NCBI GenBank assembly: GCA_963931865.1
Contig: OZ007505.1
Location: 558,001 to 622,000, forward strand
Origin: Axinella damicornis
Lineage: Eukaryota; Porifera; Demospongiae; Axinellida; Axinellidae
Reading direction: 5' to 3'
Length of the DNA stretch: 64,000 nucleotides
Part shown: one piece after another, positions 45,696 to 57,548 of the stretch
How positions within the stretch are numbered: position 1 is the stretch's first letter
How the letters are laid out: every line of letters begins with the position of its first letter
Made by a program: the position numbers and the translations under genes
Notes under the pieces: generated by a model
What the model was told of the DNA's origin: nothing
Database searches by the model: none
The model's input: the letters and a program-made list of their open reading frames with translations, nothing else

Positions 45696-46069
45696 CATCT
45701 GTGTCATCTTAGTATTTGCGGTGTATAAGAGAATAACATCACGCTAATCACCCACTGTAGGTATTGATTCATGCCAATCATACATGATATGTATTTACAG
45801 AATTTTATTTGTACGGTGTGTTACGGGTATGTTTGTGTTTAGATATGAATTTTGTAGGCTACCCTTCAGGCAGTAATTTATTTGCATCAAGTGGCATGCC
45901 GAGGGTGGTGGTGTGTACGTGTGTGTAACTATTTGAATTGTACTGTTGTATTATATACATTCCAAAGTTAACCATTGCGTGATGCTGTAGTAGTGCCGCA
46001 TGGCATTCTTTTTATCAGTGGAGAGAGTAATATTGAATAACAAGGAGATCAGAGGAGGGACCGGGAGAG

Positions 46070-49000
46070 ATGGACGAAGATCGGAGAGCTGCCGAGCAAG
46101 ACTCTGATGACTCAATATTTGAGATAAACGACTTCACCAATGCAACACCATGGGAGAGGTACAGTCGCTGATTTTAAAGCATGAAACGACGAATGGAAAT
46201 ATTAGTAGTATTGGAAGTATATAGGCCTAGCCAGACTGCGAGAGTCTGGCTACGCGAGAACAATAGAAGTTGCAATGGGTCACTTCTCGTTTTGCTTGCT
46301 ATAGTTTCATTGCAGATATCGAGAAGGTATTTCACCAGTGGGGACTTGCACATTCAGATGATCATGGCGGAGAAGCAGGGCAAGCATATTCATCCCAGAA
46401 GCAACATCGCAAGGTTGAGAGGATTGAATATGCCGGTAGGAAATTTGCCATCTCTTTGGAGGTATCAGGGAACAAGCGTTCCTCCCAGACAGCGTCTGAA
46501 CACAATTGGGCACCTGCCATGCATGAAATGATGGACAGTTCTCTAGACTTTCCTTCCAAGGCACACCACATCTCTCGCTGGTACGGAGTGGAAGAGTTTG
46601 TCCTGATAATGCTGGAGGAAGGGTCACAGGGGATGCGCAGCCAAGCCCAGGCGAACCTCTTGCTGGGCTCCGTCTCCATTGCTGTGGCCAACACTGGATG
46701 GTAGGTAATCTCCTATGCGGGTGTAGTCCCATTCTCAGACTGTTTGTAGGAAGAGAAATGGTCTGGGAATGAGACTATTAACTGCAGTGCATCAGTACAG
46801 ATCCCTATACTCAAGGTGTAGGATGGCATTTGGTATACAAGGATATCCCTCCTCCCTCGGTCCTCCCCCTCTGTTCAATCTCCTTCCCCCCTTCTTCTCT
46901 GTCCATCTTCCCCCTCCCTCCCTCCCTCTCCCTCCTCGATCTTCCTCCTCCTCCCCCTATAGCATCACTCCAGTGTTCATCCAAGTCCACCAGCCATGGC
47001 GGCAAATGTATGTGGGTGTGTGTGAGGGAGGAGGAGGAGGGGTGAGGACCAGCTTTGACATGGTACACCTACGACACCCTCCTCCACAGTTCACCCATCT
47101 CTCGGGACTGCTTGAGCTCTTCAAATCTAAACTGGTGGGTACTAGTAGTGTAGCCTAGCCTCGTGCCCAGGCCCTGGACGGTCCTCGTACCCAGGCCCTG
47201 GACAGTCCTCGTACCCAGCCCCTGGGTGGGGCGGGGCCTGGGTACGAGGCTAAGTATAGCCTAGCCCTCTCTCTCCAGCTGCTTGCAGTGCAGGGCAAAT
47301 CACTGGGAGGTAACTAATGGCTCGTTGTAGAGAGTAGGTTCTGTTTCTGCTCGGGTATGTCGAATGTCATTACTAAGCTCTCTGAAGTTGAAATGAAATG
47401 TAAGCTCCACAGCTTTCAGTGGGCCCTCCAAAACACATCTTTAAGGTCCATATTACAATCAACTTGGTACCAGGCTAGCCTGTGGGAGCTTTACAAACAA
47501 GGCTTAGCAAGTAGTTAGGGAGGTAGAGATGGGGACGAGGGGGGTGGTACGTGGGAGTGAGAGATGGGGACGAAGGGGGGTGGTACGTAGGAGGGGGAGA
47601 TGGGGACGAGGAGGGTGGGTACGTAGGAGGGAGAGATGGGGACGAGGAGGGTGGGTACGTAGGAAGGAGAGATGGGGATGAGGGGGGTGGTACGTGGGAG
47701 GGGGAGATGGGGACGAGGAGGGTGGGTACGTGGGAGGGAGAGATGGGGATGAGGGGGGTGGTACTTGTAGATATGACTGAGTGCTGCAATGCTATCTGCC
47801 AATCCCACAGAGGTGTCATCTGCCCAACATGGCAGCTGTTCGGATTGCAGTGAGGCTGACCTATGTCCTGAAACACTGGAGCCTTGAGGACTGGCCCGTG
47901 GAACCACTTGGTACGTTGGCACATTGGTCTGGATATGTAGCGGTCTCATCCTACACCGAGGCCTGGGAGTGAGACCAGACGCTAGTCCCTTGTTGTGGAG
48001 GGCATCCTGGCGGCATGCATAGCCTCATTCCCAGTCCTTCTACACCTCCAGTTTTTGATCGTTTACTGTATGCAAAAACTGGTGGTGTAGAAGGGCTGGG
48101 AACGAGGCGGCTATGCATGCAGTTATAGCAGATTAATGTGCTAGGTATCTTGGGCTAGGAATGAGATATGAAGCTGGGATTTGCACCATTGTGATCAGCA
48201 TGAATAGAGCATTCCAATGATGTCCAATTTGCTGTCGGTTGAATTTTGACTCAAAATCATGAGAAACCATGGCCTTTGGTCAACTGCGATATTTGGAAAA
48301 ATGTGACTGAGATTAATTATTTTAAGGACATCAGTTGAAAGCTCGTTTTATGCTGACCACAATGGCACACTTCCCAGCTTCATATCTCATTCACATTCCT
48401 GCAACATTCTCTTCCAAGTCCCAATACCAATTGGTTCATTTTTGGGACAAATTAGTCACCCTATAGAACAAGAGTGCTGTTTCTGCCAATTTAGGTTTAA
48501 TTGGCATGTCAAAATGTGCCATAATTGGTAGAAAATGGTTTCCAAAATGTTAACTAGCACAAAAACGTACCTCCTGACCTCTCTAACTGAGTTGTGATGT
48601 TGCCTAGGTGACGTGGAAAAGGAAATAGATGCGGAGGTTTTGGGGAGTCTTCCAGTTGGAGCAATCTCCGACCCAGTGCAGTAAGTATCTTGCACTCCTC
48701 CTACCCCTCCTCCTCTCTTCCTGGTTACCATGGTAACATAGATCTCTCTGTTGACTGTGTTCAGAGAGCTACACCTGTCTGCTGTATGGCCAAATATGAC
48801 TGAGGAGCTCATTGTGGATACTGACTCTCACTCGTAAGTCCCTACATGATTGCCAGATGACTATCACATGGCTGTCGCATGACTCGCTAGATGATGTACA
48901 CTGAGGGTATGTGTCTGTAGTGGTCATTCTCTCCCCGTGCAGGGACCTCAAACCAATGCTTGCTCCGCTGTGGACAGTGAGAGTAATTTTAGCACAGAAC

Positions 49001-52000
49001 CCCAGCTGTCTCCTGGGTAAGAACATTTGGGGTTCCAGTCTATGAAATCTGCAAGCAACTTGATTGCTTCTTGACTGTATTCTTCTCTCCTCTCCCTCCC
49101 TCCCTCCCTCCCTCCCTCCCTCCCTCCCTCCCTCCCTCCCTCCCTCCCTCCCTCCCTCCCTCCCTCCCTCCCTCCCTCCCTCCCTCCCTCCCTCTCTCCC
49201 TCCCTTCTACTCTAGCTGAGCATCTACTAAACCTAATGAACCTGTGCTACAGAGAAGATCCTGTTTCTCAGCTGCTAACTGGTAGCATCCCTCAAACCAG
49301 TGTCCCAGGCTCCGCTGACCCAGGGTATTCCCACGCCCTGGACCGTCTGACGGAACCTGCTGCATCTCTCTCCTCTCCATTCTTCTCCTCTGTTGTGTAC
49401 TCTGCGTCACAGCGGATAGAGCTTGGTGGGGCTGTAGCGGGTGACAGGGGGAGGGAACCCCTACCAGATAGAGACCTTGAGATTGTGCTCAGAGTAAGTG
49501 TCTCAGCCAATCAGTGAATGAAATAGTCTCGTTCCCAGACCCTCATACGTGCAGAAGGGTCTGGGCATGAGACTACGAATGAACTCCATAAATCAAACTC
49601 CAATAAAGTCAATACATCACCCCATCACTAAAACATTTGAATACAGTCAAGTGCTGATGCCACCATATTTCTCTTCCAGCATATGTTTCCCGATGCTTTT
49701 GAGTCCAAGAAAACTCCACCCACGAAACAAGAGCAATCACAGGGGACCACGTCCACTGGTGGCAATCCTAACCTGGTACAGAGGTTGAAGTCCGCACCTC
49801 GAGATAGCCTGACTGCCCTCCTGGCCAAAGCGCTGTGTATCATCAATAGTAACCATGGTAACATGTTGAACATAAATGTGTCACTGTATAATGTGCAGCT
49901 AACCCACTACCTATCATCCAGACCTCCCCGCCCCCCTTCGATAATCATAGTCTGAATTAGCATGTGAGTATCACTGTTTTGTAGCGATGATGACATATGG
50001 TGATGTAATTGTAATGTAATGATGGGAGTGCTATGATGATGTAATGATTGCGTAATGATGATGTATTTTCCCCAGGAGTGAAGGCACTGTGTCTGGTATG
50101 GTACGAGGTGGTCCAGGAGCTGCGCTACAGATGGGAGAATGGATTGCCAATCAGGAAGTAAGTTTCTTACCGGGTCTCCAGCAGTCTCTACTGCATGGTC
50201 TCCAATGGAACTGGAGAGTATTACAGATCCTCCTCTACCCTAAAGCCCTCTCACTCCTCCTCCCCAGTTTGCCAGAGGGTGCTCCCGACATGAGCTGTTG
50301 TCTGCTCCAACAGAAACTGCAGATGCTGAACTGCTGCATTCGACACAAACTGGCCCACGAGCAGAAGCTCAACACGCCACACCTCCAGTCCCATTCCCAG
50401 AGCCACAGTTCCCAGTTGAAGTTTCCAGAAACCAATTCCCATTCCACAGACAATTCATCTACAGCCCAACCCACAGATTCAGATTCTACTCCTGCAAAAC
50501 TGGCCCAGAGTTTAGACCAATCAGCAGAGTTCATTACCCCAGTGTCCAGTCTAGTGTTCGCCCAGCAGGAGGAGGATGCCTGTGGTGGGAGTCCTGGAGG
50601 AAGTCCTAGTGCCTGTGGTGGGAGTCCTGGAGGAAGTCCTAGCGGGAGTGAGGATGAGTTTTATGAGGCTTTAGAGAGTCAGGAACAGCTTTCTTTCTCC
50701 ACCAGAGATGACTCCACGCTTGACCACCGAGATTCAGCAGTTTTAGAAGACAGAGAAATGGACATTGACAATGAAGTTGTTTCTGGCAAAGCGGATGAAG
50801 AATTGGAAGTGAAGCATAATATATTTGAGAGCTCTCAGCCTCAGGCACTGGGTCTGGGTGATAGTGTGGAGAGCACGAAGGAAGCCCATTCCCAATCCAT
50901 AGAAGAAACCCATTCTTGGGAAGAGACTCCGCATGAGGTGGTAGAACCCCACCTTCCCCCTAGCAGGCATGATGGAGACATGGCTAGTGAGAGAGTGGGG
51001 GCTCTGCAGCCGTGTGGGGATCTGGTACTGATTACTACCGGAGAACCCCTCTATATCCCAATCACTCAGGTACACATCAAGCTGTCAGCTGGTCCCATCC
51101 TCAGACCTGGGGTCTGGAAATGGGACTAGTTGCCAACAGGATGAAGTGCATCTTGAAACCACACCCACCACTGCAGGAGCACACTCCAATGACAGAGGAC
51201 ATGCTGTGGGAGCAGGAGAGGGTCCTGGCTCGCCTTGGGACCTCTGAGGAGGCCGCCCGGGTCCGTGCCAAGATGCAGAGCTCCTCCCTCATCTCTGACA
51301 TACAAGCCTTCAAGGCATGTGTAGTACTCTCCCTCCCTCCAGTCCCTTCCCCTTGCCAGAGGCACGAGTGCATGATGACATCATCTGATAATGTCATCAT
51401 GTACTCTTGCCAGAGGGTGACACATTACAATCGGTTTTCCCCCTGCTCTTCCCTCTCCCAGGCTGCCAACCCGGAGTGTTTGCTAGAGGACTTTGTCAGG
51501 TGGTACTCTCCCCGGGACTGGATTGAAGAGGTCAGGGAAGCTGACACCTCTGAACCAATGCACGAGCAATCTCTTGCACTGCAAGAACAAGAGTGTTCAG
51601 AGATAGGAGAGAGGACCAGTCGAGATACGGACTCCATTACTACAACTGATCACCAAACCAAATCAAATAAGGAGGATGTCACCTCAGCTGAGGGGGACAG
51701 GACGCTGGATGATTCCGCTCAGGAGGAAGTGGGTGGAGCTTCAGGACTGGGCATGGAGGGTGATGATGGTGTGAAGAGTGCTGGTGGTGAGGCTATGGAG
51801 GGCGAGGGGTGGGGAGAGGAATGGGAGGAGGGCTGGGATTTCATTGCTGGTGAGGAGGGGGAGGGAGAAACATTGAATCACAGTACTGAAGACAAGGATG
51901 ATCAAGTCACACAGGAACCTCAGAAACAGGTACATTTGAGGAGTGTTTCTGTCATGGTCTCTGAGTTACTGATGATGTGTCCTGTAGTACCTGGGAACAG

Positions 52001-53582
52001 AGTGCTTTCTAGCTCTGGTCTCACACAGAGACAGGCTGATCTACATGATATCAGATCTGGTCTCACACAGAGGCAGGCTGATCTGCATGATATCAGACCT
52101 GGTCTCACACAGAGACAGACTGATCTACATGATATCAGACCTGGTCTCACACAGAGACAGACTGATCTACATGATATCAGACCTGGTCTCACACAGAGGC
52201 AGGCTGATCTACTTGATATCAGACCTGATTTGCCCGTCCCCTCACAGTTCGTGCAAGGTCGCCTGAGTCTTCGTATGCAGCAGCCAAACAATGCTTGGGT
52301 GGAGGCGTGGCAAGGGGCAGTCCCTCTACCTGCATACAAGCAGAAGCGTCTCTTCGATGACACAAGGGAGGCAGAGAAAGTCTTGCACTATCTGGCAGGG
52401 TTCAAAGTCTGTGACCTGGCGCTGTCTGTCATGCCGATGGTGCTACATGCAGCACTGGAGTCTCTGAACACACGACAGAGTAAGGGAGTGTGTGTGTATT
52501 TCTGTTTGTTTGCATGTGTCATAGATCGTGGACCGTGGGTGACATACCTGCTAGACTGCTTCAGCTAACCTGACTCACAGTTCCTCTCATGTGCATGACT
52601 GAATTTTTAGTGTCAAGATTTTTGTGGCCTACTAATAATGCCCATTGCTCAGTCACACTCTGACCATGTCCTGTGCGTGCATGCATTCACTCAGGCTCAC
52701 CCCCCAATGTCCTGCTGTGCCCCCCCCCCCCCCCCCAATGTCCTGCATGTCTACTAGCTATCTTGACATCTGTGTTATACCTACACAGGAAGTCAGCCAC
52801 TGGCCAGCGTTGACAGTCTCCTCCATGACTCCTCCTCCCTCCTCTCCACCATCCATCACCCCAGCGTCGAGTCTCTTCCCAAGTACCAGGAGTGTGTCAC
52901 CTTGCTGTCCCAAGCTGAGCACCTGCTGGCCAGTGCACACTCTCTCCGGACTAAGCTAGGACAAGGATTGGACATGAGGAAGGGGGGAGGGGAAAGAAGA
53001 GCGAAGGGGAGGAACGAGCTGGACGCTAGTGTCGAGGTGTTGCTTGAAGAGCCAGAGTTGGTGTTGAGGGACCCTGGGGAAAGCGTGACTGGACTTGCAC
53101 TGCAAGGACTCCTTTCTGCACAAGTGGCAACCACGGTATGCAGATGATGTCACCATGCCTGCATGGATGTGATGATGTCATGCATCGATGTGATGATATC
53201 ACCATGTAGCCCTGCATGGATGTGATGACGTCATGCATCACTGCATGGTCATCGTACAATATTGCCTAATACGCTTGATCAACATCGGATCTTGTAGGAT
53301 TTGGAAGACCAGGAGATGCTGCCTAAGCAGAAGAGAGTCTATATTGTAAGTCACAATAAATGGATGACATTCCGACCAGACTTTGACCACTTATAATAAC
53401 CTTTTTCCCTCCAGACCACAGACACCTTTCCACAACCGAGTGGTCATGAGTTCATCCTCCGGACTACCCTGCCCCGCCCCGCCCCCTACTCCCACCCATG
53501 TCCACAGAGAATGTTCTGCGTAGTCACCAGCGGACATTTCAGACTTGCTGGAGCCTTTTCTACCGATACCAACTTAGCGTAG
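46070..53582 (+). CDS. RAB3GAP1: Rab3 GTPase-activating protein catalytic subunit
   Basis: Exons: 46070-46158, 46305-46700, 46963-47134, 47811-47910, 48608-48680, 48765-48833, 48943-49016, 49216-49493, 49680-49857, 50076-50157, 50268-51069, 51177-51314, 51462-51929, 52248-52479, 52789-53135, 53298-53345, 53415-53582; phases join, 1237 aa (human about 980; the extra length is in acidic/low-complexity linkers). Diagnostic stretches: FEINDFTNATPWE at the N-terminus, WRQMYVGVCE, THLSGLLELFKSKL, LVWYEVVQELRYRWENGLPI, CCLLQQKLQMLNCC, EDFVRWYSPRDWIEE, WVEAWQGAVPLPA, LFDDTREAEKVLHYLA and the C-terminal FRLAGAFSTDT. With RAB3GAP2 it forms the GAP for Rab3 and the GEF for Rab18, acting in exocytosis, ER shape and autophagy. 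The intron after 51314 has a GC donor. The intron 51930-52247 is in frame and may be retained. Confidence 0.95.
47156..47252. mobile_element. 97-bp TIR element with 9-bp target duplication
   Basis: tagcctcgtgcccaggccc ... gggcctgggtacgaggcta, flanked by agtgtagcc and agtatagcc (8 of 9 identical). In a RAB3GAP1 intron, 21 bp after an exon. Confidence 0.75.
47520..47765. repeat. ~34-bp minisatellite, ~7 copies
   Basis: Unit close to gggagagatggggacgagg plus agggtgggtacgta, in a RAB3GAP1 intron. Confidence 0.9.
47995..48175. repeat. dispersed repeat shared with 16690-16860
   Basis: Both copies share the pair ccagtttttgatc ... aaaaactgg, then gaacgaggc, agttatagcaga..aat.tgctaggtatcttggg and aggaatgagatat. 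A further block (tcaccctatagaacaagagtgctgtttctgcc) recurs at 16870, 22562 and 48455. Confidence 0.8.
49086..49204. repeat. (CCCT)n microsatellite, ~29 units
   Basis: Uninterrupted ctccctcc; it acts as the polypyrimidine tract of the acceptor for RAB3GAP1 exon 49216-49493. Confidence 0.95.
49524..49575. mobile_element. 52-bp hairpin element, TAGTCTCG family
   Basis: tagtctcgttcccagaccct ... agggtctgggcatgagacta with flanks tgaatgaaa/cgaatgaac (7 of 9 identical). Confidence 0.7.
52016..52225 (+). repeat. 39-bp repeat, five copies, in frame inside a RAB3GAP1 intron
   Basis: Encodes SGLTQRQADLHDIR-type units in frame with both flanking exons, without stops. Confidence 0.9.
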
Positions 53583-54605
53583 TGAAGCAATGGCCATTCT
53601 GTTATACAGAGTACACACGATTGTGCATAATGTTCCATGCAAATTGGAGATTTGCACAATATTGGACTTCACGGTTTAACAATTTTGTTCTTTGGCTCTA
53701 GGAAAAATTCAGGGGCTGAACTTAATTTTGGTTTGGTAGATCGATACATCACAGGTTACGGGCTAGTCCATTGTGGAACATTCACTGGGAAGAAAAGTGA
53801 CCATGAGAGGCCTAAGTTAGTTAGTCCTATGGCTGCAGCTTCACTCCTCTGTTCCAGTGGTGGGAGAGTCACCCCTTCAAACAGCCTCCGTACTTGCCCC
53901 TGTACTTAGTCAGACCAGATGAATGCGTATGCTATGCAGACCCCCTTGTCATTGAGACTTGATTGACAGCACCTACCCTCAATCTGGCGAGCTTTCACAG
54001 TCTGTTCAGCATTGTGCTGACCACAGACCCAATCTGGCGAGCTTTCACAGCCTGTTCAGCATTGTGCTGACCACAGACCTTTAATTAAGGTAGGAAATTG
54101 GGGTACAGTGATCTCCGAAGCCAAGTTGATGGATGAATGGGCAGCATCAAAGTGTACACAAGTTTCAACAACAAACTGCTCGATCCCTCTGCTTGAAAAT
54201 GCCCTTAAATTCCCTAGCTGTCTTCGTATGTAGGTTTGTTAGCCTCGAACCTGTACTGGTATATGGTACGTGGGTTAGCCTTGAACCCGTACTGGTATGG
54301 TACGTGGGTTAGCCTCGAACCCGTACTGGTATGGTACGTGGGTTAGACTCGAACCTGTAGTGGTATGGTACGTGGGTTAGCCTCGAACCCGTACTGGTAT
54401 GGTACGTGGGTTAGCCTCAAACCCGTACTGGTATATGGTGGGTTAATGCCATGAGTATGAGGTTAGCTTCACCCCTGAGTTGTCGCAGCAGCTTAACGAT
54501 TTGAGTGGTCCTTCCATGCAAAGGGCACCAATCAATGAACTGCCAAATTGATGCAGAACAACACAACAATATTACTACAGCTATCTATACAGTAGAGTAT
54601 TGACA
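53583..54605. other. intergenic between RAB3GAP1 and receptor cluster
   Basis: Contains a ~50-bp direct duplication (caatctggcgagctttcac at 53981 and 54030) and a 34-bp tandem repeat at 54235-54440 (ggtacgtgggttagcctcga, ~6 copies). No gene seen. Confidence 0.6.
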
Positions 54606-56635
54606 TTAATTTGTTGCTGCAGTGGCATACAAATTTGGAGGGTCTCTCTTCCTTCTGTCTACGATGACATACTCCCCCCCTCCCTCCTGCACAGAGGGAG
54701 CCACACTCCCCTGCATATTGGTGGTCATGTAGAGGCTAGTGTAGTCCACTGAGGTGGGGTTGAGGCTCTGGTAGACCTTCCTCTCATCTGGTGGACCTAT
54801 CCCTGTGTTGGCTGCTTCAGGTATGAAGTTGTGGTAGAGAGGGGATGCAGCTGAAGGGTCTATGTAGTCTCCATCAGCACTCTCATCGAGGAGGGCTTGT
54901 GGAGAAGGGTAAGAGTAGTATGTGGCACTTGTACCTGCAAAGAAGTACGTCCTGTTATCAGACCTCTCGACTCTCACCATTAAATTTTGGTACTATTTTT
55001 TCCCTTTTAGTATACAATTTCTTATGTAGTACATATTTATATTATTCTTATGGCCATCTCACTACCAGTCAATGCAGGGTTGAGAGGTCTGTATTATTGC
55101 TAAGGACACATCATACACTGTGGGTCGAAAGTCTGAGCTGAGGCAGTGTTTGTATGACGTAATGGGAATGCCACTGTCTGTTTAAGGTACCACAGACAAT
55201 AACAAAGGAGCTAGGGCTGGCCTGCAAACAAGACACATCCCAGTGTCTGAGGCAGTGCCTTGCACATGCTGAATTTAGTTGCCAAATTAAAACCATTGTA
55301 ATAGCTAATGAAATAAAAGCTAATGGAAGTTTTATATACTTTAGCTAATGCTGCTTCTTCCTGTGAGGCTACTCTGCATGGTATGCAACTGAATTCTGAC
55401 TAGTGTAGGTCACCTACCAATTCCAGAGAGACTATTAGATTTGAACTTGTGGTATCTCTGCCACCGTATGAAGCACACAATGATCCCAATCACGACTGTA
55501 GCTGACACAAGTAAAGCAAGAACACCAATCACTATGGCAGCAATGATTCCACTGTTCAATCCACTGGCAGTTGGCTGGGGTTGGTCTGTAGGTGGTAGGA
55601 CTCCGCTGGTGGATGCTGTTACTAAGCCAGCCGATCTTGATGTCAAATGTGGGACTGCTGTTTCAGAAGTCAAAGATGTTGAAGGTGGAGGTTGAGCTGG
55701 TGATTGAGCTGGAGGATGATAGATTGTGTTGTGTTATTAATCTGCATAGTAATGAGTCATTATGTACCAGGTACTCCTGCAGTCACATTGAAATGGGAGT
55801 AACCTCTGGGGGGGAGGGGGGGGGGGGGGCTCATTTTAACTGCAGTGACTTAGACATCTATATAGCAACTTATTGATGGTGAATATTGTATGAAGGCTTC
55901 AACCTACTTATATATACACCCTCTAAACATCCAAGTTCAAGGCTCTGAATTATGCAGGGTCTATATTCCCAATAATGTACATATGTATGTACGTATGTGT
56001 TGGTCACACTTAGGAATATTGATCATGCTTAGGGAATGTTGTGACATTCCAGCCGGATGCTTGAGAATGGTGCAAGATTTTCAACCTTGGAGATCAGGGG
56101 CACTGAACTGGAGCGTAACATGTCATCTATAAATTGATGCATACAGAGCAGGATAAAATGTACACATGGCAAGAAAACTATCAGAAACCTATCTTCTTGA
56201 GCACCTTATTGGCAAGAAAACTATCAGAAACCTATGTTCTTGACATGCATAAGCACCTTATTGAGTTACAGCCCTGGATGGGTGTGATTATAGCAACTGT
56301 CCAGTTCACGCTACCAGATCTGTTTTAGGCAGTGTTTGAACCGGTATGTGACATCAGTTACTATTAGAGAATAAATGTTGGGACAAACACTACCACTGAC
56401 TGGACTACTAGACCCTACATCAGAACATAACCACCCAGATCATAGTAGGTAGTAGTAGTAGTAGTCAAATTCTTCTGAAGTTTGTGACCGAGATGCAATA
56501 AGTGAATAAGTGAATCAGATAATAGCCTCGGGTCCGGCATGGATAAACAGAGTCTATAATAACTAGAGTATAATTTAGCTATGCACGCTCACCAATAGCA
56601 AGAGCCATCACCACCATCACAAATTTTACTGACAT
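54606..56635 (-). CDS. short type I membrane protein with ITAM-like tail (receptor gene A)
   Basis: Exons (- strand, 5'->3'): 56593-56635 (signal peptide MSVKFVMVVMALAIG), 55418-55708 (Pro/Thr/Ser-rich stalk ~50 aa, TM IIAAIVIGVLALLVSATVVI, then basic RWQRYHKFK), 54606-54934 (cytoplasmic tail). Phases join, 220 aa. The tail has GDYIDP, KVYQSLNPTSVDYTSLYMT and GEYVIVDRRKR. YQSL and YTSL are six residues apart, exactly the ITAM spacing YxxL-x(6-8)-YxxL; VDYTSL alone also fits an ITIM. Expected role: surface receptor or adaptor phosphorylated by Src-family kinases to recruit SH2 proteins. No ectodomain exon lies between the signal-peptide and stalk exons, unlike gene B. The TM helix has no acidic residue of the DAP12 kind. 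I do not recognise a named family. Confidence 0.65.
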
Positions 56636-57330
56636 TGCCGACCGGGAGAGAAGAAGGCTGGGTGTGCGCCTCTGGTTGGCAATTGCGGAAGGGGGTGCAG
56701 CCCCCTGCTTTTATTATTATTATTATTTATTTTTTTGGGGGGGGGGGGGGGGGGGAGGGAGCACTGAGATGCAGAGCCTGTATGGTTAAAACAACCCTAG
56801 TCTAGCCACTAGCCCTCTCCGCCCGGCCGGTCAAGTGGGCGCGCGGCGAAGCCGGCGCGCGGAGGGCGGAGAGGGTCTAGCAAACATTGCACTTGATTGC
56901 GTTTCAACTGACCAATCAGATCTCACTGAAGCGATTCGTTCCAATTTTATTCATGACTCTCGTGGTTGTAAACCGAGCCGTTCGCGTGCGATCAGCCCGG
57001 TGCAGAGCGTCTAATAGCCTACACTCGAGCTAAACTAGTCCAACCTGGATGCCTCCAAGCGTACAGAAGTCGTCCTCAACTCTAGCTGGCACTTCACCGG
57101 TTCACAGGTACATGTAATTGGCATTCCAGAGAAACGTGATCAAGTGCAATGTTTGCTAGACCCTCTCCGCCCTCCGCGCGCGGCTTCGCCGCGCGCCCGC
57201 TCGACCGGCCGGGCGGAGAGGGGCTAGCGGCTAGACTGAAACAACCCTTCCCTTTTGCATGCATAACGGGAAGGGTCACCCCCAAACTGTGGAATGCGCC
57301 ACTGCAAAGATGGTCACCTCTGACAGTTAC
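56525..57330. repeat. segment duplicated at 63653-64000
   Basis: Long identical stretches (cggcatggataaacagagtc; gaccgggagagaagaaggc; tgcataacgggaagggtcacc) occur in the same order in both segments, including the signal-peptide exon and a poly-G run. The 56525 copy alone has the 56798 insertion. Confidence 0.9.
56798..57238. mobile_element. 441-bp TIR element with 9-bp target duplication and empty site
   Basis: Long arms: tagtctagcc.ctagccctctccgcccggccgg at the left, and its complement at the right ending ggctagactg. Flanked on both sides by aaacaaccc (56789-56797, 57239-57247). The paralogous segment has the uninterrupted site at 63918-63926. No coding frame. Confidence 0.9.
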
Positions 57331-57548
57331 AGCTGGGGTAACACTGTAACAGCTCATATGGTCATCTGCTGATCATGTGTCATTGCATAGTACTCACAAC
57401 TCACAGCTGCAAGCTTGGACAAATGTATTGTTACTTCAACAATGTAGTTTCCACAGTGACAAGGAAAGTAATGTATTCCCAGAAGAGTGTTATGCAACTT
57501 GCTGATTGTGTAATCACGTCATATGGTTGCAACCCAGCTTTCCTATTA

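Noticed and set aside
46305..46315. Acceptor at tgcag/46316 for RAB3GAP1 exon 2
   Set aside because: It produces an early stop. The acceptor at 46304 restores FIADIEKVF, which matches the family.
50089..50267. Start of the 346-codon frame upstream of SLPEGAPD
   Set aside because: Conserved RAB3GAP1 sequence (VWYEVVQELRYRWENG) is in another frame there and splices from 50157 to 50268.
56736..56757. Poly-G runs (also 20959, 63865)
   Set aside because: Homopolymers with no flanking functional context; length may be affected by sequencing.
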